Positions 39,263-49,171 of a DNA stretch of 64,000 nucleotides are shown here, in pieces. Each line of letters begins with the position of its first letter. Position 1 is the first letter of the stretch. Position numbers and translations under genes: made by a program. The stretch comes from Noviherbaspirillum sedimenti (GTDB lineage: Bacteria; Pseudomonadota; Gammaproteobacteria; Burkholderiales; Burkholderiaceae_D), in contig NZ_QYUQ01000002.1 of assembly GCF_003590835.1 (NCBI RefSeq), positions 310,001 to 374,000 of the forward strand, in the 5' to 3' direction. The notes under the pieces are model-generated. The model saw only the letters and a list, made by a program, of their open reading frames with translations. It was not told the origin of the DNA and did not search any database.

Positions 39263-39973
39263 ATGGCACGTACACTCAAATTTCAAATCTACCGCTACGA
39301 TCCGGACAAGGATAGCAAGCCTTACATGCAAGACCTGACGGTCGAGCTGAAGGACACCGACAAGATGCTGCTGGATGCACTGCAGCGCATCAAGTCCGAT
39401 GTCGACGATTCGCTGGCGCTGCGCCGTTCCTGCCGCGAAGGCGTGTGCGGCTCCGACGCCATGAACATCAATGGCAAGAACGGCCTGGCCTGCACCACCA
39501 ACCTGAATGAGCTGTCCGAGCCGATCGTGCTGCGTCCGCTGCCGGGCCTGCCCGTCATCCGCGACCTGATCGTTGACATGACGCAGTTCTTCAAGCAGTA
39601 TCATTCGATCAAGCCGTATCTGATGAATGACCAGATTCCGCCGGAGAAGGAGCGCCTGCAATCGCCCGCCGAGCGCGAAGAGCTCGACGGTCTGTACGAA
39701 TGCATCCTGTGCGCCTGCTGCTCGACGTCCTGCCCGTCGTTCTGGTGGAACCCGGACAAGTTCGTCGGCCCGGCCGGCCTGTTGCAAGCCTACCGCTTCA
39801 TCGCCGACAGCCGCGACGAAGCCACCGGCGCGCGCCTGGATAACCTGGAAGATCCGTACCGTCTGTTCCGCTGCCATTCGATCATGAATTGCGTCGATGT
39901 CTGCCCGAAGGGTCTGAACCCGACCAAGGCGATCGGCAAGATCAAGGAATTGATGGTTCGCCGCGCCGCTTAA
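39263..39973 (+). CDS. sdhB: Succinate dehydrogenase iron-sulfur subunit
   Basis: 236 residues. The 2Fe-2S ligands are in [11 protein letters not shown] and GLACTT (N-terminal plant-type ferredoxin domain). The 4Fe-4S and 3Fe-4S ligands are in [13 protein letters not shown] and [17 protein letters not shown]. It links the flavin of SdhA to the quinone site in SdhCD. AAGGAA lies before the ATG, and the 24-nt gap to sdhA keeps it in the operon. Confidence 0.97.
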   Translation: MARTLKFQIYRYDPDKDSKPYMQDLTVELKDTDKMLLDALQRIKSDVDDSLALRRSCREGVCGSDAMNINGKNGLACTTNLNELSEPIVLRPLPGLPVIRDLIVDMTQFFKQYHSIKPYLMNDQIPPEKERLQSPAEREELDGLYECILCACCSTSCPSFWWNPDKFVGPAGLLQAYRFIADSRDEATGARLDNLEDPYRLFRCHSIMNCVDVCPKGLNPTKAIGKIKELMVRRAA

Positions 39974-39995
39974 GGCGCTCATCGATATATCACTA

Positions 39996-40265
39996 ATGTC
40001 AGCCACACATCAATCCGATCCGATCAAGCGTGCGCGCCTGCGCTGGCGCGCGCGCCGCGGCTTGCTGGAAAACGACCTGATCATTACGCGTTTCCTGGAT
40101 GCGCATGAAACCACCCTGAGCGATGAAGAGGTGGATGCGTTTTCCCGTCTGATGGAATTGGCCGACAATGCATTGATGGAATTGCTGTTGGCGCGCAAGG
40201 AGCCGGAAGGCGAAGTGGACTTGCCGCACGTTCATGCATTGCTGGTCAGGCTAAGGGCGGCCTGA
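39996..40265 (+). CDS. sdhE: FAD assembly factor SdhE (YgfY/Sdh5 family)
   Basis: 89 residues with the hallmark RARRGLLENDLIITRFL (the RGxxE motif needed for flavinylation), followed by TLSDEEVDAFSRLMELADN. It promotes covalent attachment of FAD to SdhA. It starts 22 nt after sdhB, so the enzyme and its maturation factor are made together. Confidence 0.93.
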   Translation: MSATHQSDPIKRARLRWRARRGLLENDLIITRFLDAHETTLSDEEVDAFSRLMELADNALMELLLARKEPEGEVDLPHVHALLVRLRAA

Positions 40266-40338
40266 TCGGCCTAATGTTTGTAGTCTCGTTTTTTATTTTA
40301 ACAACCGACTCACCCCCAGGTGAATTGAAGGAAGAGCC

Positions 40339-41643
40339 ATGACCAACTCTGATAATAAAGCCACGCTGTCGTTTTCCGACGGAACCCCCTCGCTTGATCT
40401 GCCTATCTACAAGGGCACGGTTGGTCCGGATGTCATCGACATTCGCAAGTTGTATGGCGCCACCGGCAAGTTCACCTACGACCCCGGCTTCATGTCGACG
40501 GCATCTTGCAATTCCTCGATCACCTATATCGATGGCGACAAGGGCGAGTTGCTGTATCGCGGCTATCCGATCGAGCAGTTGGCCGTCAATTGCGACTTCC
40601 TGGAAACCTGCTACCTGCTGATGAACGGCGAACTGCCGACCGCTGCGCAGAAAGATAAGTTTGTTTCCACCGTCACCAGCCACACCATGGTGCACGAACA
40701 GATGCAATTCTTCTTCCGTGGTTTCCGTCGCGACGCCCACCCGATGTCGGTGCTGGTCGGTACCGTCGGCGCGCTGTCGTCGTTCTACCATGACTCGCTG
40801 GATATCTCCGACGCGCATCACCGCGAAGTGTCGGCCATCCGCCTGATCGCCAAGCTGCCGACCCTGGTTGCCATGGCATACAAGTATTCGGTCGGCCAGC
40901 CGTTCGTCTATCCGCGCAACGACCTGTCGTACAGCGCCAACTTCATGCGCATGATGTTCTCCAATCCGTGCGAGGACTACAAGGTCAATGACGTGCTGGT
41001 GCGCGCCCTGGATCGTATCCTGATCCTGCACGCCGACCACGAGCAGAACGCTTCGACCTCGACCGTGCGTCTGGCCGGCTCTTCCGGTGCCAATCCGTTC
41101 GCCTGTATCGCAGCCGGTATCGCCTGCCTGTGGGGCCCGGCACACGGCGGCGCCAACGAAGCCGCACTGACCATGCTCAAGGAAATCGGCTCGGTCGACA
41201 ATATCCCGGCGTTCATTGCGCAGGTGAAGGACAAGTCCTCCGGCGTCAAGCTGATGGGCTTCGGTCACCGCGTCTACAAGAACTTCGACCCGCGCGCCAA
41301 GCTGATGCGTGAAACCTGCTACGAAGTCCTGAACGAACTGGGCCTGGAAAACGATCCGCTGTTCAAGCTGGCCATGGCGCTGGAAAAAGTGGCGCTGGAA
41401 GACGAATATTTCGTGTCGCGCAAGCTGTACCCGAACGTCGACTTCTACTCGGGTATCGTCCAATCGGCCCTGGGTATCCCGGTGTCGCTGTTCACCGGTA
41501 TCTTTGCGATGGCCCGCACGGTTGGCTGGATCGCCCAGTGGAACGAAATGATTTCCGATCCGGAGCAAAAGATCGGCCGTCCGCGTCAGCTGTTCGTCGG
41601 TTCCCCGACCCGCGATGTGCCGCCGCTGGCCAAGCGCGGCTGA
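40339..41643 (+). CDS. gltA: Citrate synthase
   Basis: 434 residues, type II (hexameric, NADH-sensitive class). The catalytic triad region is seen in [33 protein letters not shown] and [16 protein letters not shown], with the final Asp in [10 protein letters not shown]. It condenses acetyl-CoA and oxaloacetate. GGAAGAG lies before the ATG. The 73-nt gap after sdhE contains no terminator, so it is probably read with the sdh genes and ends at the strong terminator downstream. Confidence 0.97.
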   Translation: MTNSDNKATLSFSDGTPSLDLPIYKGTVGPDVIDIRKLYGATGKFTYDPGFMSTASCNSSITYIDGDKGELLYRGYPIEQLAVNCDFLETCYLLMNGELPTAAQKDKFVSTVTSHTMVHEQMQFFFRGFRRDAHPMSVLVGTVGALSSFYHDSLDISDAHHREVSAIRLIAKLPTLVAMAYKYSVGQPFVYPRNDLSYSANFMRMMFSNPCEDYKVNDVLVRALDRILILHADHEQNASTSTVRLAGSSGANPFACIAAGIACLWGPAHGGANEAALTMLKEIGSVDNIPAFIAQVKDKSSGVKLMGFGHRVYKNFDPRAKLMRETCYEVLNELGLENDPLFKLAMALEKVALEDEYFVSRKLYPNVDFYSGIVQSALGIPVSLFTGIFAMARTVGWIAQWNEMISDPEQKIGRPRQLFVGSPTRDVPPLAKRG

Positions 41644-41666
41644 TACGGCAGACATGTCAGGTAAAG

Positions 41667-41691
41667 AAACGGGCTTCGGCCCGTTTTTTTT
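41667..41691 (+). terminator. Intrinsic terminator after gltA
   Basis: AAACGGGC and GCCCGTTT enclose a TTCG tetraloop and run into TTTTTTTT. It separates the sdh-gltA unit from the sucAB-lpdA unit. Confidence 0.95.
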
Positions 41692-41885
41692 AGGCTGTTT
41701 GCCGACGGCAGCGGGGCCAACAAGGCGGCTTCTTTATGATATGCTCTGCGCTATCCATAATTCTGGTAATCAGGTCAAAAGTCCTTCCCCACAACTTGAT
41801 GTGCAATCCGCTAACCGGTCAGGCCGTGTCGCGGAAGGTTAAATTAACCCGCTAATCTCGCGAAGCGCGAAGAAAGGTGAGCAGT

Positions 41886-44741
41886 ATGATGCAGCAGTAT
41901 CGTTCCAACTCCTATCTGTTTGGAGGTAACGCGCCGTACATTGAAGAATTGTACGAGGCCTATCTTCTCAATCCCGGCGCCGTGCCCGACAACTGGCGCG
42001 CCTATTTTGATGCGATGCAGCATGTGCCGGCCGTCGATGGTTCGGACAAGCCTGACGTTGCGCACGCTCCGGTCATTGCCTCGTTTGCAGAACGCGCCAA
42101 GCAGGGCCCGATCCGTACCGTGACCGCTTCGGCCGATGTCGAAATGGGCCGCAAGCGTGTCGGCGCCACCCAGCTGATCGCCGCTTATCGCTTCCTTGGC
42201 ACGCGCTGGGCCAACCTGGACCCGCTGCAACGCCAGGAGCGGCCATCGATTCCCGAGCTGGAGCCGAGCTTTTATGGCTTTGCCGATGCCGACATGGATA
42301 CGGTGTTCAATGTCAGCAATACCTATTTTGGTACGGAAAACGCATCGCTGCGTGACCTGCTCAATGCCTTGCGGGATACTTATTGCCGCTCGATCGGTGC
42401 AGAATTCATGTACATCAGCGACCCGGCGCAAAAGCGCTGGTTGCAGGAACGACTGGAGTCGACCCGTTCCGCACCGAATTTTTCCAAGGAAAAGAAACAG
42501 CATATCCTTGAGCGCCTGACGGCGGCCGAAGGCCTGGAACGTTACCTGCATACCAAATACGTGGGGCAGAAGCGCTTCTCGGTGGAAGGCGGCGAAAGCT
42601 TTATTGCCTCGCTCGATGAAGCCGTTCAGCGTGCCGGCCAAAAGGGCGTGCAGGAAATCGTCATCGGCATGGCGCACCGCGGCCGTTTGAACGTGCTGGT
42701 CAATATCCTGGGCAAGGCACCAAAGGACCTGTTTTCCGAATTCGAGCACACAGCGCCGGAAGACTTGCCGGCAGGTGACGTCAAGTACCATCAGGGCTTT
42801 TCCTCCGACGTTACCACGCCAGGCGGCCCGGTTCACCTGTCGCTGGCATTCAACCCCTCGCACCTGGAAATCGTCAATCCTGTGGTCGAAGGTTCGGCCA
42901 AGGCGCGCATGGTACGCCGTGGCGACAAAAAGGGCGCGCAGGTGCTGCCGATCCTGGTGCACGGCGATGCTGCATTCGCCGGCCAGGGCGTGGTCATGGA
43001 AACCCTGAACCTGGCGCAAACCCGCGGCTACGGCACGGGCGGCACGCTGCATATCGTCATCAACAACCAGATTGGCTTTACCACGTCCGACCCGCGCGAC
43101 TCGCGCTCGACGCTGTACTGCTCCGACGTCGTCAAGATGATCGAGGCGCCGGTATTGCACGTCAATGGCGACGACCCGGAAGCCGTGATCCTGGCGACCC
43201 AGATCGCGCTGGACTACCGCATGGAATTCCAGAAGGATATCGTGGTCGATATCGTCTGCTTCCGCAAGCTGGGCCACAACGAATCGGATACGCCTGCGCT
43301 GACGCAGCCGCTGATGTACAAGAAAATCGGCAAGCATCCGGGCACGCGCAAGGTGTATGCCGACAAACTGATCACCCAGGGCGCCATTCCCGCCGATGGC
43401 GGCGACGCCATGGTCGCGGCCTACCGCGCGGCGATGGATGCCGGCAAGCACACGGTCGATCCGGTCATCACCAACTACAAGAGCCAGTTTGCCGTCGACT
43501 GGATGCCCTTCCTGAACCGCAAGTGGACCGATGCCGCCGACACGGCGGTGCCGATGGTGGAGTTGCAGCGCCTTGCCACCCGCATTACCGCTGTGCCGGA
43601 AGACTTCAAGCTGCACCCGCTGGTGGAAAAAGTGCTGGGCGACCGCGCTGCGATGGGTCGCGGCGAGACTAACCTCGACTGGGGCATGGGCGAGCATCTG
43701 GCATTCGCCTCGCTGGTCTCCTCCGGCTATGCGATCCGCCTGACCGGGCAGGATGCCGGACGTGGCACCTTTACGCATCGTCATGCTGTTCTGCACGATC
43801 AGAAGCGTGAGAAATGGGATGCCGGTACCTATATCCCGCTGCAAAATGTCTCGGACAACCAGGCACGTTTCCTGGTGATCGACTCGGTGCTGTCGGAAGA
43901 GGCGGTGCTCGGCTTCGAGTACGGTTACTCCTCGGCCGAACCGAACACCCTGACCATCTGGGAGGCGCAGTTCGGCGACTTCGTCAACGGCGCGCAAGTG
44001 GTGATCGACCAGTTCATCAGCTCGGGCGAAGTGAAATGGGGCCGCGCTTCCGGTCTCGTGATGATGCTGCCGCACGGTTATGAAGGCCAGGGTCCGGAGC
44101 ATTCGTCGGCACGTCCGGAACGCTTCCTGCAGCTGTGCGCCGACAACAACATGCAAGTCGTGCAGCCCAGCACTTCGGCGCAGATTTTCCATCTGCTGCG
44201 CCGCCAGATGATTCGCCTGTTCAGGAAGCCGCTGGTGATCCTGACGCCGAAATCGCTGTTGCGCAACAAGGATGCCGGCTCGCCTTTGTCGGAGCTGGCC
44301 AATGGTTCGTTCCAGACCGTGATTGGCGAAGTCGACGAGAAAATCGACGCCAAGAAAGTCAAGCGCGTGGTCGCCTGCTCCGGCAAGGTGTATTACGACC
44401 TGGTGAATGCCCGCAAGGAGCGCGGCCAGGGCGATACGGCGATCATCCGTATCGAGCAGCTGTACCCGTTCCCGCACAAGGCATTTGCCGCGGAATTGAA
44501 GAAATTCCCGAACATGGCCGAACTGGTGTGGGCGCAGGATGAGCCGCAAAACCAGGGCGCCTGGTTCCAGATCCAGCACAATATCTTCGAGAACCTCGAT
44601 GATGGCCAGAAGCTTGCCTACGCAGGCCGCCCCGCCAGCGCATCGCCGGCGGTCGGTTACTACGACAAGCACTATGCGCAGCAGAAGGCGTTGCTGGAAA
44701 TGGCGTTTGCCAAGCTCAAGGGCTTCGTCCTGACTAAATAA
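41886..44741 (+). CDS. sucA: 2-Oxoglutarate dehydrogenase E1 component
   Basis: 951 residues. The N-terminal MMQQYRSNSYLFGGNAPYIE is the E2-binding tail. The thiamine-diphosphate domain contains HGDAAFAGQG, INNQIGFTTSDP and a later HVNGDDPEAV. EQLYPFPHKA and DEPQNQGAWF mark the C-terminal domain. It decarboxylates 2-oxoglutarate and transfers the succinyl group to SucB lipoate. The start follows AAAGGTGAG; the alternatives GTG 41877 and ATG 41889 lie within 9 nt. The 194-nt leader after the gltA terminator should hold its promoter. Confidence 0.96.
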   Translation: MMQQYRSNSYLFGGNAPYIEELYEAYLLNPGAVPDNWRAYFDAMQHVPAVDGSDKPDVAHAPVIASFAERAKQGPIRTVTASADVEMGRKRVGATQLIAAYRFLGTRWANLDPLQRQERPSIPELEPSFYGFADADMDTVFNVSNTYFGTENASLRDLLNALRDTYCRSIGAEFMYISDPAQKRWLQERLESTRSAPNFSKEKKQHILERLTAAEGLERYLHTKYVGQKRFSVEGGESFIASLDEAVQRAGQKGVQEIVIGMAHRGRLNVLVNILGKAPKDLFSEFEHTAPEDLPAGDVKYHQGFSSDVTTPGGPVHLSLAFNPSHLEIVNPVVEGSAKARMVRRGDKKGAQVLPILVHGDAAFAGQGVVMETLNLAQTRGYGTGGTLHIVINNQIGFTTSDPRDSRSTLYCSDVVKMIEAPVLHVNGDDPEAVILATQIALDYRMEFQKDIVVDIVCFRKLGHNESDTPALTQPLMYKKIGKHPGTRKVYADKLITQGAIPADGGDAMVAAYRAAMDAGKHTVDPVITNYKSQFAVDWMPFLNRKWTDAADTAVPMVELQRLATRITAVPEDFKLHPLVEKVLGDRAAMGRGETNLDWGMGEHLAFASLVSSGYAIRLTGQDAGRGTFTHRHAVLHDQKREKWDAGTYIPLQNVSDNQARFLVIDSVLSEEAVLGFEYGYSSAEPNTLTIWEAQFGDFVNGAQVVIDQFISSGEVKWGRASGLVMMLPHGYEGQGPEHSSARPERFLQLCADNNMQVVQPSTSAQIFHLLRRQMIRLFRKPLVILTPKSLLRNKDAGSPLSELANGSFQTVIGEVDEKIDAKKVKRVVACSGKVYYDLVNARKERGQGDTAIIRIEQLYPFPHKAFAAELKKFPNMAELVWAQDEPQNQGAWFQIQHNIFENLDDGQKLAYAGRPASASPAVGYYDKHYAQQKALLEMAFAKLKGFVLTK

Positions 44742-44748
44742 CACCCGG

Positions 44749-44773
44749 CGGCGCGCCAGAAGCTGGCGCGCCG
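44749..44773 (+). repeat. Stem-loop in the sucA-sucB gap
   Basis: CGGCGCGCCAG (44749-44759) and CTGGCGCGCCG (44763-44773) form a perfect 11-bp stem with an AAG loop, starting 7 nt after the sucA stop. There is no T-tract. It probably adjusts relative mRNA stability of sucA and sucB. Confidence 0.6.
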
Positions 44774-44800
44774 TCTGAACAACCCGAAACGGAGAGTTAC

Positions 44801-46036
44801 ATGGCTATTTTTGAAGTGAAAGTTCCGCAACTGTCGGAATCGGTTGCCGAGGCAACCCTGCTGCAGTGGCACAAGAAGGTCGGCGAAACCGTCGCCCGCG
44901 ATGAAAACCTGATCGACATCGAAACCGACAAGGTCGTGCTGGAATTGCCGGCACCCGCCGCCGGTGTCATCACCCAGATCATCCGGGGCGATGGTTCGAC
45001 CGTCGTCGCCGGTGAATTGATCGCCGTCATTGATACCGAAGCCACCGCATCGGCAGGCGCCCCTGCAGCGGCAGCACCGGCTGCTGTCGCACCGGCTGCT
45101 GCCGCTGCGGCGCCGTCGGCCGCCGGCATCGCCATGCCCGCCGCCGCCAAGATGCTGGCCGATAACCAGCTGTCGGCTTCGCAAGTGGCCGGCACCGGCA
45201 AGGATGGCCGCATCACCAAGGGTGACGTCATCGGCGCGCTGGAAAAGAAACCCGCTGCCGCACCGGCCGCGCCTGCCGCTGCCGCCAAGCCGGCCCTGCA
45301 GCAAGTCGCCGCACCGGTCAGCCTGAATCTGGGCGACCGTCCGGAAGAGCGCGTGCCGATGAGCCGCCTGCGTGCCCGCGTGGCCGAGCGCCTGCTGCAA
45401 TCGCAAGCGACCAATGCCATCCTGACGACCTTCAACGAGGTCAACATGCAGCCGGTCATGGACCTGCGCAACAAGTACAAGGACAAGTTCGAGAAGGAAC
45501 ACGGCGTCAAGCTGGGCTTCATGTCCTTCTTCGTCAAGGCGGCCGTCGCCGCCCTGAAAAAATACCCGGTCCTGAACGCTTCGGTCGATGGCAATGACAT
45601 CGTCTATCACGGCTATTTCGACATCGGTGTCGCAGTCGGTTCGCCGCGCGGCCTGGTCGTGCCGGTCCTGCGCAATGCCGATCAAATGTCGATCGCCGAG
45701 ATTGAAAAGAAAATCGGCGAATTCGGCGCCAAGGCCAAGGATGGCAAGCTGACCCTGGAGGACCTGTCGGGCGGCACCTTCTCGATTTCCAATGGCGGCG
45801 TGTTCGGTTCCATGCTGTCGACCCCGATCATCAACCCGCCGCAATCGGCGATCCTCGGCATTCATGCCACCAAGGACCGTGCCGTGGTCGAGAACGGCCA
45901 GATCGTGATCCGTCCAATGAACTACTTCGCGATGTCGTATGACCATCGCATCATCGACGGCCGCGAAGCAGTGCTCGGCCTGGTGGCAATGAAGGAAGCC
46001 ATGGAAGATCCGGCACGCCTGCTGCTGGACCTGTAA
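44801..46036 (+). CDS. sucB: Dihydrolipoamide succinyltransferase (E2 of 2-oxoglutarate dehydrogenase)
   Basis: 411 residues. One lipoyl domain has the modified Lys in [14 protein letters not shown] (about residue 43). An Ala/Pro linker is followed by the E3-binding domain ([20 protein letters not shown]), a second Ala/Pro linker, and the catalytic domain ending with [20 protein letters not shown], which carries the His and Asp of the acyltransfer site. It accepts the succinyl group from SucA and makes succinyl-CoA. GGAGAG lies before the ATG. Confidence 0.97.
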   Translation: MAIFEVKVPQLSESVAEATLLQWHKKVGETVARDENLIDIETDKVVLELPAPAAGVITQIIRGDGSTVVAGELIAVIDTEATASAGAPAAAAPAAVAPAAAAAAPSAAGIAMPAAAKMLADNQLSASQVAGTGKDGRITKGDVIGALEKKPAAAPAAPAAAAKPALQQVAAPVSLNLGDRPEERVPMSRLRARVAERLLQSQATNAILTTFNEVNMQPVMDLRNKYKDKFEKEHGVKLGFMSFFVKAAVAALKKYPVLNASVDGNDIVYHGYFDIGVAVGSPRGLVVPVLRNADQMSIAEIEKKIGEFGAKAKDGKLTLEDLSGGTFSISNGGVFGSMLSTPIINPPQSAILGIHATKDRAVVENGQIVIRPMNYFAMSYDHRIIDGREAVLGLVAMKEAMEDPARLLLDL

Positions 46037-46054
46037 TCGAATCGGAATCGATGG

Positions 46055-46100
46055 GAGGCACGCGGCTTGTCGGCAACTCCGCCGCCGCGTGCCTCTTTTT
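46055..46100 (+). terminator. Terminator-like hairpin between sucB and lpdA
   Basis: GAGGCACGCGGC (46055-46066) pairs perfectly with GCCGCGTGCCTC (46084-46095) and is followed at once by TTTTT. The 12-bp stem, 17-nt loop and T5 tract are what an intrinsic terminator needs, yet lpdA begins only 20 nt later. It probably causes partial termination, lowering lpdA relative to sucAB. Confidence 0.75.
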
Positions 46101-46119
46101 GCGTATAAGGAATAAGACA

Positions 46120-47547
46120 ATGTCCAAAGAATTTGATGTAGTGGTGATCGGCGCCGGTCCCGGCGGGTATATCGCGGCCATCCGCGCTGCGCAGCTGGGT
46201 TTCAAGACCGCTTGTATCGATGAGTGGAAAAACGACAAGGGCGGCCCGGCACCGGGCGGCACCTGCACCAACGTTGGCTGCATACCCTCCAAGGCCTTGC
46301 TGCAATCTTCGGAGCATTACGAACATGCCGGTCACGGCTTCGCCGAGCATGGCATCGAGGTCAAGGGCCTGAGCCTGAATCTCAAGCAGATGCTTGGTCG
46401 CAAGGATAACGTCGTCAAGCAAAACAACGACGGCATCCTGTACCTGTTCAAGAAAAACAAGGTTACCTTTTTCCACGGCCGCGGTTCGTTCGAGAAGGCC
46501 GAGGGTGGCGTCTACACCATCAAGGTCGCCGGCGCTGCCGAAGAAACCATCACCGGCAAGCATGTCGTGATCGCCACCGGCTCCAATCCGCGTGCCTTGC
46601 CTGGCGCAGCCTTCGATGAAAAGCTGATCCTCTCGAACGCCGGCGCGCTGGCGATCGACGCCGTGCCGAAAAAGCTGGGCGTGATCGGTGCCGGCGTCAT
46701 CGGCCTGGAAATGGGCAGCGTCTGGCGTCGCGTCGGCGCCGCAGTGACGGTGCTGGAAGCCATGCCGACCTTCCTCGGCGCAGTCGACGAGCAGATCGCC
46801 AAGGAAGCGCAAAAGCTGCTGGCCAAGCAGGGCCTGGAAGTCAGCCTGGGCGTCAAGATCGGTGCGATTACCGCCGGCAAGAAAGACGTCACCGTGGAAT
46901 ACGCGGATGCCGCCGGCAAGGAACACAAGGCGGTGTTCGACAAGCTGATCGTCTCGATCGGCCGCGTGCCCAACACCACGGGCCTGAATGCCGAAGGCGT
47001 TGGCCTCAAACTCGATGAGCGTGGTTTTGTCGCCGTCGACGACGATTGCAAGGCCAGCCTGCCGAACGTGTGGGCGGTGGGTGACGTGGTGCGCGGCCCG
47101 ATGCTGGCACACAAGGCCGAAGAAGAGGGAGTTGCAGTTGCTGAACGTATTGCCGGCCAGCATGGTCACGTCAATTTCAACACAATTCCCTGGGTGATTT
47201 ATACTTCTCCAGAGATCGCCTGGGTTGGCAAGACCGAGCAGCAGCTGAAGGCGGAAGGCGTGGCGTACAAGGCCGGCACTTTCCCTTTCCTGGCCAACGG
47301 CCGTGCGCGCGCGCTGGGCGATACTTCCGGCATGGTGAAGTTCCTGGCGGATGCGAAGACCGATGAAATCCTCGGCGTGCATATCGTCGGTCCGATGGCT
47401 TCGGAACTGATTGCCGAATCGGTGGTGGCGATGGAATTCCGGGCATCTTCGGAAGACATCGCCCGCATCTGCCATGCGCATCCTTCGCTGTCGGAAGCGA
47501 CCAAGGAAGCAGCGTTGGCAGTTGACAAGCGCGCGCTGAACTTTTAA
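46120..47547 (+). CDS. lpdA: Dihydrolipoamide dehydrogenase (E3)
   Basis: 475 residues. The FAD motif is [20 protein letters not shown], the redox disulfide is [16 protein letters not shown], and the NAD site is [20 protein letters not shown]. The second FAD segment is [20 protein letters not shown], and the active-site His-Glu pair is in [16 protein letters not shown]. It reoxidises the lipoamide of SucB. There is no fused lipoyl domain. Start 46120 has ATAAGGAATAAG upstream, after the sucB terminator-like hairpin. Confidence 0.97.
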   Translation: MSKEFDVVVIGAGPGGYIAAIRAAQLGFKTACIDEWKNDKGGPAPGGTCTNVGCIPSKALLQSSEHYEHAGHGFAEHGIEVKGLSLNLKQMLGRKDNVVKQNNDGILYLFKKNKVTFFHGRGSFEKAEGGVYTIKVAGAAEETITGKHVVIATGSNPRALPGAAFDEKLILSNAGALAIDAVPKKLGVIGAGVIGLEMGSVWRRVGAAVTVLEAMPTFLGAVDEQIAKEAQKLLAKQGLEVSLGVKIGAITAGKKDVTVEYADAAGKEHKAVFDKLIVSIGRVPNTTGLNAEGVGLKLDERGFVAVDDDCKASLPNVWAVGDVVRGPMLAHKAEEEGVAVAERIAGQHGHVNFNTIPWVIYTSPEIAWVGKTEQQLKAEGVAYKAGTFPFLANGRARALGDTSGMVKFLADAKTDEILGVHIVGPMASELIAESVVAMEFRASSEDIARICHAHPSLSEATKEAALAVDKRALNF

Positions 47548-47555
47548 GTACGCTT

Positions 47556-47606
47556 GCAAGCAAGCCTGCAGGTGTGCTTGCTCCCCCATTTCGGCAGGAA
47601 TGGGGG
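47556..47606 (+). terminator. Two consecutive stem-loops between lpdA and the lipoprotein gene
   Basis: Hairpin one is GCAAGCA (47556-47562) with TGCTTGC (47575-47581). Hairpin two is CCCCCATT (47583-47590) with AATGGGGG (47599-47606). Neither has a T-tract. They lie directly before the ribosome site of the lipoprotein gene and may limit read-through or translation. Confidence 0.5.
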
Positions 47607-47619
47607 CAAAGGAGCCCAT

Positions 47620-48033
47620 ATGCGTTATCTGATTCTTGCATTGCCGCTGGCGCTGGCCGCCTGCGCGAGTATGGATGCCGGTGAAAAAAAAGGCATCACG
47701 ATCGAAACCACCAGTCGCCAGCAAGTCGTGGCCGGCGCCAGCTGTGTCGTCAGTAATGGCAACGGCTCCTGGCAGGTGGTGACGCCGGCGACCGTGGATA
47801 CGGGCGGCGTCAATGGCGATTTGCGCGTGGTCTGCAACAAGTCGGGTTACCGTACCTCCGAATTCCTGTTCCGGCCATCGGCCTATGCCTCTTCCGGCAC
47901 CAGCCTGGGCATTGGCGTGGGCGGCGGTGGCCGGCGGGTCGGTGGCGGCGTCGGTTTTAGTCTGCCGCTCGGCGGCAATGGCGGTGGCGGCAGTTACCCG
48001 TCGCAGGTTGCCGTGGAAATGAGCCCCATGTAA
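47620..48033 (+). CDS. Small glycine-rich lipoprotein, unknown function
   Basis: 137 residues. The signal peptide and lipobox LALAACAS put the lipidated Cys at residue 15. The middle contains two Cys (GASCVVSNGNGSW; LRVVCNKSGY) that resemble a small beta-sandwich with a disulfide, and the C-terminal third is Gly-rich (GIGVGGGGRRVGGGVGF). Its stop TAA overlaps the zapE start ATG by one base, so the two are translationally coupled. I do not recognise the family. Confidence 0.85.
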   Translation: MRYLILALPLALAACASMDAGEKKGITIETTSRQQVVAGASCVVSNGNGSWQVVTPATVDTGGVNGDLRVVCNKSGYRTSEFLFRPSAYASSGTSLGIGVGGGGRRVGGGVGFSLPLGGNGGGGSYPSQVAVEMSPM

Positions 48034-49145
48034 TGAATGCAAAGTCGATGAACGTCCAGGAATTTTATGAGCATGCGCTCAAGCAGCGCAGCTATGCGTC
48101 CGATCCGGCGCAGCTGCGCGCGGTAGCACGCCTGCAGCAGTCTTTCGATGAATGGAAGGCGTACAAGGCGACCCGCTCCAGCAAGCTCAAGCGCATGATC
48201 CGACGCCCCGAAGTGCCGCGCGGCGTTTACATGTGGGGCGGGGTCGGCCGCGGCAAGTCGTTTTTGATGGACAGCTTTTATTCTGTGGTGCCGGTGGTGC
48301 GCAAGACGCGCCTGCACTTTCACGAATTCATGCATGGCGTGCATCGCGAGCTCGATGCGCTGAGAGGGGTCGCCGACCCGCTTGATGAAGTTGCGCGCCG
48401 CATCGCCCGCAAGTACCGCCTGATCTGCTTCGACGAATTTCACGTCTCGGATATCGCCGACGCCATGATCCTGTACAACCTGCTCAAGGCCTTGTTCGAG
48501 AACGGCGTGAGCTTCGTCATGACCTCCAACTATGCGCCGGACACGCTGTACCCGGACGGTTTGCATCGCGATCGCATGTTGCCGGCGATCGCCTTGCTCA
48601 AGGAAAAGCTCGACGTGCTGAATGTCGATGCCGGCAACGATTACCGCAAGCGCTCGATGGAGCAGGTGGAAAGCTACCTGACGCCGCTGGGCGCCGCGAC
48701 CGACCGCGCCTTGCGCCACGCCTTCACGGCGATCGCCGAATGCGCCGACGAGGAGCCGCACATCATCGTCGAAGCGCGCGAGATCCATACGCTGCGCCGT
48801 GCCGGCGGCGTGATCTGGTTCGATTTTGCCGCCATGTGCGGTTCGCCGCGCTCGCAAAACGATTATCTGGATATCGCCAGCCGCTTCCATACGGTGATCC
48901 TGTCGGGGATTCCGCGCATGACGGCGGCGATGGCGTCCGAAGCGCGCCGTTTCACCTGGTTGATCGACGTGTTTTACGACCGTAAGGTCAAGCTGTTGAT
49001 GTCGGCCGAAGTGCCGCCCGAGGAGTTGTACACTGAAGGCACGCTGGCTACCGAATTTCATCGTACCGTTTCGCGCATCATCGAAATGCAGTCGCGCGAA
49101 TACATGGAGTCGAACCGGCGCGAAATCGCCGATGCGATCGCCTGA
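48033..49145 (+). CDS. zapE: Cell-division protein ZapE (AFG1-like ATPase)
   Basis: 370 residues. Walker A GGVGRGKSFLMDSFY is near 69-83, Walker B is RLICFDEFHVSDIADAM, and sensor-1-like SFVMTSNYAPDTLYPDGLHR is followed by DYR-x-RSMEQ and WFDFAAMCGSPRSQNDYL. These are all hallmarks of the AFG1/ZapE AAA-like family, which destabilises FtsZ polymers during division under low oxygen or heat. In proteobacteria zapE is often found after the odhAB-lpd genes, as here. Confidence 0.94.
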   Translation: MNAKSMNVQEFYEHALKQRSYASDPAQLRAVARLQQSFDEWKAYKATRSSKLKRMIRRPEVPRGVYMWGGVGRGKSFLMDSFYSVVPVVRKTRLHFHEFMHGVHRELDALRGVADPLDEVARRIARKYRLICFDEFHVSDIADAMILYNLLKALFENGVSFVMTSNYAPDTLYPDGLHRDRMLPAIALLKEKLDVLNVDAGNDYRKRSMEQVESYLTPLGAATDRALRHAFTAIAECADEEPHIIVEAREIHTLRRAGGVIWFDFAAMCGSPRSQNDYLDIASRFHTVILSGIPRMTAAMASEARRFTWLIDVFYDRKVKLLMSAEVPPEELYTEGTLATEFHRTVSRIIEMQSREYMESNRREIADAIA

Positions 49146-49171
49146 ACAACCAGACTAGGACTGTATCGACC

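Noticed and set aside
41844..44744. 966-codon open frame antisense to sucA
   Set aside because: Same reasoning: sucA is intact and the antisense product has no family resemblance.
45922..48042. 706-codon antisense frame across sucB end, lpdA and the lipoprotein gene
   Set aside because: It spans three real genes on the other strand and has no ribosome site or motif.
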